Source: Chionis minor (lineage: Eukaryota > Chordata > Aves > Charadriiformes > Chionididae). Taken from it: a stretch of 64,000 nucleotides of DNA. The notes under the pieces were generated by a model. That model made no database searches and had not been told where the DNA came from. It saw nothing but the letters and a program-made list of their open reading frames with translations. Below are positions 12,101 through 24,100 of this stretch, one piece after another (within the stretch, counting starts at the first letter, position 1; each line of letters begins with the position of its first letter). The position numbers were made by a program, and so were the translations under genes. The DNA is taken from positions 124,001-188,000 of the forward strand of contig VZSF01004846.1 in the NCBI GenBank assembly GCA_013398295.1. Reading direction: 5' to 3'.

Positions 12101-15100
12101 CTTCCCCCAAAACAGCTTATGACACAATTTCACCTATAAATAAGCCTATATACTTACCCCATATAAATAAATTGTACTCCTTCACATTTCTTAATGAAAC
12201 CATACTGTATTATAAGCCATATTTCTCAGTCACTCGAAAGTGACATTTTATATGGGATTGTCTGCTTTATCAGTAAAGTGGGTCACTATCGATGGAACAA
12301 GAGCCCTTCTGGTTTTGCATTCATTTCTGTAAGGTAATAAGCTCGGTCTATTAGACATGGAGTAGTGGTACAGGAGGACAGAAGGGAAAATTTAAGCAGA
12401 GGAAAAAAACCTCTCTGTTGCCAATACTCCACATGACAGGAGATTATTTTTAATGTGTGAAATGACCCAGTAACGTGGAATTTCACACTTTCATCCACGC
12501 ACTAGAAGGAATTATTCTTAGAAATATAACTGCTTAAAGAAGAAGGGGGGGAGGGAACTGAGCGAACAGAAGGTTTGGTTTTTCCTCTGATGTGAACAAT
12601 GAGCTCGTACGTGGAAGTAAGAGCCCTGCTCCTCTGTCTGGTTGTCGTCTTTCAGATTCGTGGAAATAAATTCAGCTGCCTTCTCCACTATCAAAGCAGG
12701 CATGAAAGGAGAGGTGTGGGAAGAGCAGAGTGGGTGCTCTGCTCCTCTCCTTGTCTTCCAGAGAAGCTGACGGGGATGGGGAGCAATTCACCGACAGTAA
12801 TTGCCATCCCATCCTCTCCTCTCCACCTCCTTTGAGCAAGAAAGACCAAGGGAGGTTTGTGACTCAGAGCGTGTGTTTAAGGGCTCGTCGTTACTGCCAT
12901 GCTAGCTGATGACGCTGTGCAGAGCGCTGCCCAGAGGGATGCACATCCCTGCACAAAATCCCTGGCCAGCTCCATAATGTGCTGGAGTGGGGTTAGTTGG
13001 CCTGGGGTGGTGAGGAAGCTCAAATCCTGCTGGCACTTGAACTGCTCATGCAAAGGGGATGATGCAGCCACAAGCTGTCACTCATCAGGTGCTAATCCAG
13101 TCAGTCTAATGGCAATGAAATAACTATGGCATTAGAGCATCCTTATACGAAGTGATCGACTCAGCTGAGAGAGGCTAATTTGTAGTTAGATGACTTAAGC
13201 CAACTTTACTTTGAGGACCAGTTGTCTTCTGGAGGTACTTCTGCAGTCAAGTGATTTATATACTACTCCTTCATGTACCACTCCCAGGGTCAGAGGGTAA
13301 AAACGTAAATATCCCAAAAATCAGACTCTGTGCTCTTCATCTGGTTTGGGTGTAATAAATATGTTCTCTTAACAGTTGAAAAAAGGCTAAGAAAGCAATT
13401 TGGTTTTCAGTACTGAATGATGCTGCTCCTTGAGTAAAGCTATCTTGACAGGGAAGAGGGAGTAGTGCACAGTAAGAATGGACAAACTGTATTGAAGGAT
13501 GCCAGACTTTATGTGGGATGTTTGTTTTTACACCTGGTTCATGAAATGCAACACCTGTGTAAACTTTTACATTGACAAGTTCCTGAACAGCTGCTCCTGG
13601 AGCAATGTTTTCATTTGTCTTCTTTTTTTTCTCCCCCTGTGTTTCTTTTCCAGATAATGGCTCTGGGTCAGGAGAAGGAGGTGAGTACCAAACCCCAGTT
13701 ACGCTTGCTTTTGGTCTTTCTTTTTTACTATATGTGTGTCATTTTTATGTACATGGTTGCTGTATACCACATGAATTAAGGAAAAATTATGACAGCTTAA
13801 AAATAAGCTTTAACATTGCAGTATTATCCGCCCATCTCAGAACAGTATTTGTATAGGAGTAGGTTGTAGTGTGCATTTGACCAATGCTGTTCTTTCAGAT
13901 TTGACTTATATCATTTTTTTATTTGTTGTGAGCATCATAGTGTAATATTTAGATCACTGTTTCACCTGTTTTTTGCTCCTGGAAATGTCCATTCACAATG
14001 AATTTCTCGCCTTTTTTTTCCTTGGATTAATATTCTTAGTGTCTACAATATCTAGTTATTACTTTATTCTTGGTCAAACATGTTGCCTTAAATATATATT
14101 GATTACAGTATGATATCTGTTTTTACCAAATATTTTGTGGTTTTCTGTTCAAAGCTGTATATTGGAAGAGGGGATGTAATACAGCTAGTACCATTAGAAG
14201 TGTGCCTGTCTTAGAACACATCTTAACCTTCTTCCGAGGACTGGGAAAAAAATAATTATCTTAATCCTATCTTTGATACTACTAGCAAGAATACATATAG
14301 CATGAAAAATGTGAGATGCAGATATATACAGACATGGAAAAGCCATTTTGCTTTTAGGCTTTGCTTCTATTAAGAAAGTGTTGTAGTTCATACTGATGGG
14401 ACTGAATTTTGAGATATCGGAAGTCTTGTATAGCTACATGAAAATGTGCTTTGTGGCATCCCTGTGTGGCTAAACAAAACAGTTAACTTTCTGAAAATCA
14501 GGAGCTAGCTCCCTCTTTTTTCCTGCATGGAGTGAAGGGGAGGTATTTCCCTCCCCTTTAATAAGATGCTATCAGTAAATTCCTGGGCTGGTGCTAGCAC
14601 GTGGACGTTCTCACCTTCGTTTCCTTTGGGAGCAGTGTCTGAAGGAACTACTTTCTGGTCAAACACTGCCTGTCCTTACCTTCACCAGTGACTTTTTTCT
14701 GGAGGTCTTCTTCCTGAGATTGCATCACCCTCTTTCCCCAGAAGCTCTGTTTGCTTCTCTTGCCCCTTCGATATTCAGCCTGTTATTCCACTACAGCTGC
14801 TCCCTGCAAGCCGAGAGTTGCTTGCCTCGGTACTGCTATGCATTTCTTATAGGAGACAGATGACAGAAATTTAGTCCACATCTGACTTTTATTTTTGGAA
14901 CAGTTTTAGAAATGTTTGAATGCTGTTGGGAATTTTTTTTTTTTCAGTATTTCCCCGTCGGATACAAAAATCCTAGTTAAAGTCCCTTGTAAATATTACT
15001 GCGTTGGTCTGGAAGAGACTGGCAGCCAACTGACAGATGTGGGGATTCTTCGAGTAATTTTATGAAAACTTTGGACAAAAGTAGGACAGAACATTCTGAT

Positions 15101-18100
15101 TTTGTTGGTTAGGCTGCTCACTGAAGAGGTGAAGGATCCAAGCTCAAAATATGCTCGTTGCTTGATTTGGGGCAGGAGACTGAACCAGGTCCACCATCTC
15201 TTGCTAAGAGAGGTCCAAAATGGGTTTCCCTTGGTCACCGCTGTTGTTTTCATTCTTACTTGAAATATTCATTGAGCCTGGGACGAAGGGAGCAGGGCGA
15301 AGGCGACAGCCTGGAGGTTGGGAGGATGCATGCTACAGAAAGGCTTTGTTAGCTGGGGCGCAGTATGCCAGTGAATTTTAATTATTTATGCAAAATAGAA
15401 TGGCATTGGCTGAAGAGATTTGGTGGTCCCTCCACGCTACCTTGTAGCAGCGGTTAGTGCATTGTCTTGGGAGGTGGAATATGTAGGTTTAGTTCACTTC
15501 AGGCAGAAAGAATTGAATCTGGGTCTGTTGTCCCCAGGTGAATATCTGCACTGCCTGGGTATTGAATAAAGAAGGGACAACGTACCCACTACCTCCTCCA
15601 GCAGTTTCATGACATTAGCCCTTCATTTATTTGGCTTTCTTCCAAGTGCCTTCAGGCCAACTGAAGTGTTCCTGCTTCTCTTCAGTATGAACGCAATTGC
15701 ATTCAGTTCTTAATTTTAGATAGAAAAAATATTTTAAACAAACAAATTTAGAATCCTGCTTGGCACTATTTCTTTTTTTTGGCTGCATCTAGGCTGTTTG
15801 TGACACGCTGAATTAGTACTGTCCCCGTCCACCTTTGTCACTAAACTGGGTGTTGGGTAATACTTCTGCAGAACAGTTGGCTAGTCTTCAGCATGTTGAG
15901 TCATTTTCTGCATCTGAAAGCAATCCTTCAAAGGATGGAATCCACTGTTGCTTTGATTATTGAACTCTGCTCTGGCAGAGCAGTATTTTTGTACTCAAAG
16001 TATTTTTGTATCTGGAACTTGTTTTGTTCCGTTATCCAAGTAGCTGTAAAAATGTTACAAGGAGACATTAAAAACATCAAAGACGTATTACAAATTAAGG
16101 GAATTTAGAATTAAAACCTAACTTCTAAAAGAATACTGAACCTATTGAGGATGGAGGCGCATTGTTCAGGATCCAGACAAAGAAAAAGGGCAGGAACCCG
16201 GGCAGAGGGTGACCTGCAGGGTTGGGGTGCTCCGTGGTGCACACACCGCAGTCCTGCCTCCCTGGTTATTCCAGCTACAGGACTGACTGCAGCACAGCAC
16301 AGCTCCTTCCTGGATTGGCCTTTCCAATTTTCTTCCTGGAGGAAGCCAGGACATGCTGAGAGACAGTAATCACCCTGATCATTTAGCATCATGCTCTTGG
16401 CACAAATGGGAACCAAGTTGCATGAAGAGCTTCTGCGCCCTGTGGGTTAGGTACTGCTGCAAGCTTCTCCTCATAAGTACGAGGAAGCAGCCACAGAAAC
16501 GGAAAAATGCAAGGATAAGTGAGAGAAAGCCAGCAAGTGAGCAAGCATGCTAGCTCAGAAATGTCTGTTTTCTTCCTAGGATATATGTTTGCAGATGTTG
16601 ATCGCAGAATCAGTGTTTGCTATGTTTCTTAAACACACAATTAGCGTGATTGTGTATGCACCAGTGATGCTTGCATACAGGGAATGGATGAGCACAGCTG
16701 CTTGTGTATGTTCAGGAAGCATTGCAATTGCTGCGCAGGAGATGTACTGTTTGCTGGTAGATTTTTAACTGTGGAGGAAAGTACTGGAAAAGCATCTGAG
16801 TTGTGCTCTTCAGTTGCTATAGCTCTGCCTGTGACAGTCTGCATGGCTGAAATTAGCTGCCTGCCTCACGTGCAGCTGAGATTTGTGCTACTGGTTCACA
16901 CTGTTCTCTTTCATTTTCCAGACGTAGAACAAGCTCATTAATGATTCTGAAACCTGACTTGATGCAGATTCTTCCTCCTACTCCCAAACTGCATGATGTT
17001 AAATGAATTCATTTTCATGTAAAAAAAACCCTAGAGTAGATTTAGAACCAATTAAAAAAACCCCACAAAAATTCTCTTCCTCAAAGGCTGTTTCAGACAA
17101 TGTCTTCTCTTAGAAGTTATCATGTGCCACTAAAATGCTGAAGACCGTAGAACTACTGATCTAGATTCTCTCACAAATCATGTTTACTGTTACACAGATA
17201 CTGAATTTTAGGAAAAGAATTAAGAGTAGGAGAATTTTTTCCATATGGCTGAATGAGATGGAGGAGTATAATTTTTAAGAGTGACACAATTCTGTAGTTG
17301 TCCTCTGACATTCTGGATGAGCGATTTCCATTTTCTATGCTCTGACAGCAGAGTATTAATAAAAAGTTGTAATAAAATTGCTCATTTCACTTATTTCAGA
17401 AGTCTGAACCTTCAATTAGCATAATAAAAATTACACTTATGAAACCAAGCTGTTGATCACTTATGGCAATGGGTATCCTGAAGCCACCTCTAAGAAGAGT
17501 ATGGGTTGCTAATTCAGAAATTGGAGAAACTTCAGCCACCTCATTACTCTACCATTATGTTTCACCCCTACGGAAAGCAATGTCAGAGAGTGGGGACTCA
17601 GACCTAGAAAAGTCGCTTAGCTGAGGTCACAGCTGAAGATGGTGGGATCCTTTAGGTTTGCGTTTAAGACATAGATTTTTTTTCCTGTAATCTCATATGA
17701 GTCATTCTGCGACTTCCCTCTGCTGAAAAATGCAGTAATAAAACTGGCTCCCGATCCACTTTGTTTAAATGGTGATTTGTTAGAGTTTGGGGCAGAACTG
17801 GTGAAAGAGAAGTTACAGGCCTAGATTCATGTTCATCTCTGCCAGTTGTAAACTGCAACACTGTTTGGCCTGCTGGATGTACTTCCACAACTGGTAGATC
17901 GGGGCACGAAAAATGATCCTCAGGCTGTCACACGTACCACGTACATAAAGGAGGTAGATTGCTAGCTTGCATGAAACATTTTCTTTTTTTCTAACAAGAA
18001 TTTCAAAATTTTATTTCTGGTGGAACCTGCCATGTTCTCCCTGTAAAAAGAACTTTGTCTCCCCAATAAAGTAGCCTCGGGAAATTAACTTTGGTAGGTT

Positions 18101-21100
18101 TATATGAATGTGACTAAGATGAGCTTTTATGGGGTTTTTTTTTCAAGGTGCTTTTTATGTGCAAATAGGGGTTTTTTTCCTCAAATTTACAACTTGTTAC
18201 TAGCCAAAAATGTCTAAAAAGAAGCAGTCATCTTAGTGATCTTCTTGCCCTCTTGCTATATACAGAGCTGGCACTTAGGACTCTTAGCCAAGTAGAAGCC
18301 CTGTCATTTACCTGAAGTAGATTCAATATTCAGAAGACCTCAGTCTTGTGTTAAAGGCCTGTCCTTGTTGATATTCTAAAAAAGATGCAAGCACATCATT
18401 GCCCAACTCATAGTGAGACACCTGAAAGGGCAATCGGAGCCATTGGTCTAAATTCTGCTCAGATTTACAATCACATCCTACGTTATTAGAACAAATTTTG
18501 GCTCACTGCAGATGGGAACACTGATTCTTAAAGGAAAGCTTTTTGAAGAAGCTGGTTCTTATTTTGTGTCAAAGGTATTGGTGACAAAGATAATTTGCTT
18601 TCATCTGGCAGTAGTCCTTATTCATAAGGTGGGTTTTTTTGGTACTACTTTCCATCTGGCAATCCAGGCATAATGCAGTAACTTTTGAAGGAGAACGTTA
18701 TTTCTTCTGAGCTGCCAGGTCCCATCTTTGGTAAACATGAACTTCTGAGACATTCTTCCCATGTCACTCCGAGTAAAAGCCTCTTTTCCTCAATTGCTCC
18801 AGATAGTCCTTACTTTCTCTATTTGATACTGCCAGCAAATGGCAGCTGTGATGTTGACTTTGTGATATAGTTAGGCCTTTGCAAGGATGTGTTGAAAACC
18901 GTCAGCATGCCATCAAGGAGTTAACACATGGCAATGACTTTTCAAGTCAGTCTCTCAGAGACAAATCACTGTCCTAGAAGAGGCAAGTTCTTGTAGCCTA
19001 GTAATCAGCCAACATGGGTAAGGTTTTCTAAGTGTCCTACTATGCCCATAATACTAATTTTTTATTCTTTTTGTTCAGTGTTTATCTGTGTACCTAAGCA
19101 AAATGCACTTTTGATATTAAAAAAGATGTAATGGTAGTTAGACAGATGGCACCCAGTCATTTCAGGCTTTTAAGCTAAGGAAATAACATGCTTGCAATAC
19201 ATATAGCTAAGTTAATTATTATTAAAATAATTTGTTTTGAATTTCTAATCCCTCTGAAATTTAATAGCTAAAGTATCTTGTGATGAACGTCTAGCAGATT
19301 GCATTTAGTAATTAATAAATTGATATACAGTATGTGCTTTTTCGCAGGCTGCCATCTGTTCCTTCCCCTCACTGGGGACAACACTTATCCAGTAATTGTC
19401 ACACAGTCAGGGTGGTGTAAACAGACACAGTTTAGAACCTTGAATATTTTTTATTTTATTTTGTAATAATGCTCCTGATTTATTTTAATGTGTTTTAATA
19501 TGACTGCAGAAACTTGATGGTGATTAACACCCTGGATAGGAGGTAACATCATGTCTTTTAGCATATTTCTATAATGGTGTGCAACTTAGAAAGATTTAAG
19601 TGCGGGTTCCATCATGTGCCTTGTCACTGAGTATCACTCTAGCTTCAAATAGCCCTATTTATTTCTGCTGAGATCCTACTCCCTGTGGGTAAAATTAACA
19701 CTGAACTAAAACTTGCAAGAATTACTGTGTTTTCACCAAAGGTTCAGAAAGGCAGAGGCAAAGGGCCTGAATGTTCAGGCCTTCTGTTGCTGAAAACTTA
19801 TTCAAAGCAGGGGTTCCAGGAGGGCTGAAGCTTGCTCAGAAGGATGCCGGAGCCAGGGGCACGGAAGGTCAGATTCCTCCTGCCTCTTGTTCAGGATGAC
19901 AGATAGGAAATGAGGGCAGGTTCATCTGATGCAGACTGAACAGGGCCTGCAGAATGGCATCCTGCCTGGTCGTGAAATTGTGGGACACCTCCCTTGGCAT
20001 CTGGTGATTTTTCTCATCCCTGCCGTTTCCCACCAACATCTACTTGTGCATAATTTCCCTGGTGGTTACGCTGAAGTTTTTGTGCCTGCCTTTGGAGGAA
20101 AAGGAGTTAGCTGCATTTGAAGCAAGACAGTGGAGTGAAAGAGTCTTCGAGTTCTCCAACCAGAGGGTCCGGCAGTGTGGAAGCCGATCCAGCTCTCGCA
20201 GTAATGGCAGCTTCCCCCACCATTATCCATGGTGTCATGTGCATAGAAGCAAAATAGAAGTTATAGTTGTATAAAATATCTAACACATAACAAGGGTAGG
20301 GGTGGTAGGGAGTCTTACGGTGCACGACCTCAAGTGCTTTGCTTAAAAGTGCGCAGGCTATCATCATCATAGCCGCTGGACGAGCATGTGTCACCTTGGC
20401 TGGGTTGGGATGAGGGTATCAAACTTCGAACTCCCTGCCTCCGGGCACCTCTGTCATAGGTAGACCAGGCATCCTTGTCGTCAGCCTGTAATGCCCTTTG
20501 ATGCAAAATCAAACTGCAAAGGCTGGCGTCGTTACTGGAGCGTGCGCACAGCTGCAGCCTGTGGTCTGTACTGCACAGGGAAAGTATCTCTGTCAGGTTT
20601 AGATCCCTGGCTATACCAAGCCAGGCTTTGCTTCTAAGCCAGCTGGGTAGTTGGATAGAGAACAGGACCTTCCACGCTGGTAAATATTGCGCTTCCGTAT
20701 GATCCAGCAGCACGGTCAAGATAATTCAAGATGCTGCTTGCCAAGAATAGCTAAGAGTAGTTGGTGAGCTTGTTTTAAATACATACATTTTGTCTGTAAG
20801 ACAAAAGAGCGCGTTCTCAGCTTTGTTTTAAACTATGGGGACAATCTCCATTTTAACTAAGCGTGTCAGTAAAGTTGCCCTAAAAATTAATGGAAGAGAA
20901 GGTAAGTCACTAAACTGTTCAGTCAACTGCAGCCCACGACGTGTGATGCTACGGACTGTGGTGTGTTGACAGGAAAATACAGTGCTAGCTGTACCGAGGG
21001 AATCAAAGTCTAATCACAGAGGGGTTTCTTCTGTACTCGAGGGTGCAGAAGGGGATTTGCTGTGGCCCTTCCTATTTTTCAAAGCCTTTTTGAGATCGGT

Positions 21101-24100
21101 TGCTCCCATGGGATAGCACATCCGTAAAAATCACTCTACTCCCAAAACAGGTAGGAATTGGTTTTCAGAGGGGTTTTCCCAGACGAGGGAATCTTTACTC
21201 CACCTGTACATGGCTCCTGAGTAGCTGCAGCCCTCCACAAGCTCCCCCCACTTCACCGTGAACAGTGATAAGTGTGTGTGTGTATATATATATGTGTATA
21301 TATATGTATGCAGAGCTCCCTTTCCTGGCCATGCCTCGGGGCAGACCAAACTTCACCTTGACACAGACGGATGCTTTCGCTTCAAGCCTGATTGAAAGCC
21401 CTCAGCAGAAACCCAGCCATAAGACCATTGTAGGAACACACACAAATGAGTTGCCGAGGGAAGCAATTTACTGCTGGCCAGTTCCTCTACAGCTACTGCC
21501 CATTCGCAGGCTCCTACCCTGCAGCTCGTAAGATATAGCTGGCCATCTTCTGCAGAGGAATAATGACTCCAGGAGAAGTGTTAGGGAGCACCGCAGCTCA
21601 GAGAGAAAACTGGGAGTCACAGATCCCGTCCTCGTGCCTCATTCCTCTTGAAGGACAGAGCATTAATGAGGCGCTGCCCTGAAACACGAAAGGAAGCTGA
21701 AAAGAGAGGGAAAATGAGCTTTCACTCCACATGAAATTAGGATGTCAAAGAAGAGAATTAATCAAGATACCAGTGGAAGTGAGGAGAAGAAATTCTGTAA
21801 TCATCTATACATCAACATTAGAAGCCTGCGTAACAAACAAGAGGAGCTGAATTGCTCATTTAGGAGCATATTTTGACCTAATTGATATTACTGAAACCTG
21901 CTGGGAAGATCTGATTGATTGGAATATTAAAATTAATAGCTGTAAGCTATTTAGGAACAATTGAATGTGGAGGAGAAAGGAGAAGGGAGGGACAACCTGT
22001 CAAGGGATGCATTGCCTATTTGCAGACGTTTGCACCAGAGAAACTTATGTTCTCAAATATTGATGGGTTAACTTATTTTAACAGCACACAGGTGGGGTAC
22101 TGAAAATGTCTGCTACCAATTCAGGCTGAAAACCAGTGTTTATCTATTCCGTATTGGTGGAGAAAGCTGCATTTTCTTCAAGGACTTCGGTCTAAATTAT
22201 ATGTGGTGCCTCATGCTGCTAGTATAAAACATCATGCAGCTAGTAATGAAAGAAGCTTCTAAAAATTATAGATGACTATCGCCTAACTTGGAAATGCTGC
22301 ATCAATACACATTCATTTGTATGACACCTCATCCTGACAGGTGTAAATTATTAGTACCTGAGGTGCAGGTGTTCTTGACTTGAACATACTTATTAAATGC
22401 AAACAAAATAAAGTACAGATATATAATTCTATATACATGAGGTCCAGCAAGCTCTATCAAGGAAAAAAAGCCACACTTTTTCTACAACAAATCTAAAAGG
22501 TAGAGAAAGCAATTGGGGGGAGGAGGGGCAGGCAGGGAAAAGAGAGAGAGAAGTTTACATGAACAGCATATAGAAACAATTAACACGTAGATGTGGACTA
22601 CTGTTTATGAAAAGTGAAAAGGTGCCAGGGCATTCACAGGGAGCAGAACTAAAGCTGGTGAGGAAGGGTGTGCATGCATGGGCATATATGTTGCTTCTTC
22701 AGCTCCATTATAAAATTGAAATGCTAATAGCACAGCTGAAATGCCCTGTAAAGCATTCTGGTTGTATTTGTAGTCAAGTCAGACAGTATATATAGGATAT
22801 GATGAAATATTTTCCATGCTAGCAGTACTGCAGAAGGATATTAAGCACCAAATGTTGAAGACAGGTGCTTTGTAACCAGCAGGTCTGGCTGGTTTGCACT
22901 GTAAAGCTTTAAAAATGGATGGTAAAGAATTCTCTGGAGCGATGATGACTTTTTTTGCCTCTGTTTCTAAGGAGAACAAGGAGAAATAATGTACAAATAT
23001 TTTGAGAAAAGATAAATGTGATGATTGGGCCACAGCCTCTCATTCTGGCATCATCAGAAGCAAAGCAGTGGAATAGATGGTGGAAGAATCAAATGAGTAC
23101 AAAATTAAGGGAGAGGAAAATATTTAATGCCAGTCACCATGGCTTTATGGAAAACCTTTATTGAGAAATTTACCTATTTTTTTAAGCTTATCTTTCCAAG
23201 AAATGCATTTGTACAACAGAACATTTTATGTAACCGAACTACCTCAAAACCATAACCATTCTCAGTCAAAGGCACTCTCTCATACAAGTCAATGTAACCA
23301 GAGAGCACAACATCCACACAGTGCACATCTGATGTGCAAAAAGATTGCCAATCAATGGGTCGTTAAATGTTAAGGAATCGTTACAAAATGAATGTTTCTA
23401 GGGATTGTTCTCGGTCTCATGACCACTTTCACTGGTGACCTGGGACCAAATCAGTCAGTATTGATGAGGCCTGGAAGACAGAGAACAGGTCATGGAGCTA
23501 ACAGGATGCACAAATTGGCGGGATTTTAATGGCTGAGGACAGAGTCCAGCATCTAGGCAATTTTTCGTGGATGTCAGCCTCTCTCCCACAGACTGATGAC
23601 CCTGAAAAGGGCTCATTGGGGAATAAGATGGATAATAAAGTGAATGTGGATAATAATGGTCGGTGCAGAAAAATGGTCAAAAATTAATGGTTTTTTGATG
23701 TTTTAACTGCAGAATATCATAGACGGAATTTGGCTTTGATGGCAACTGCTCTTGTGGAGCAGTGTGTCCAGGTCTCGTACCTGTAGCTCCAGAGGGTGTT
23801 AATGTGCTGGGGAAGGGCATCAAGGGTCATAAGAACAGCAAAAGAAGTGGAAATACGGTGAATGAAAGCCATGAGCAGTGACATTTGTTTAACTTAGTCA
23901 AACTGTAGGGGGTCATTTATTGGCATGGAAAAGTGAAATCTGACACTAAAGAACACTTTGGGATACCAAATGCAGGCATAGGAATGCGGTAACTAGAAAG
24001 AAGGAAAAATCAAGTACGATGTACATTTGTAAAGATAAAAGCAAATGGTCTCTAATGCAACTTAATAAGAGCGGTGATAGAATTTCTACAGTGGGAATTT

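Larger units (their letters stand above)
4450..13653 (+). other. TMEFF1: TMEFF1 intron 3 (9.2 kb)
   Basis: Non-coding. The one recognisable insertion is a sense CR1 copy (6206-6963). A-runs are at 8908-8924 and 11478-11494. A CG-richer patch at about 9.73-10.09 kb gives open frames on both strands with no recognisable domain. The rest is AT-rich intron in which I see nothing specific. The acceptor TTTTCCAG ends at 13653. Confidence 0.8.
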
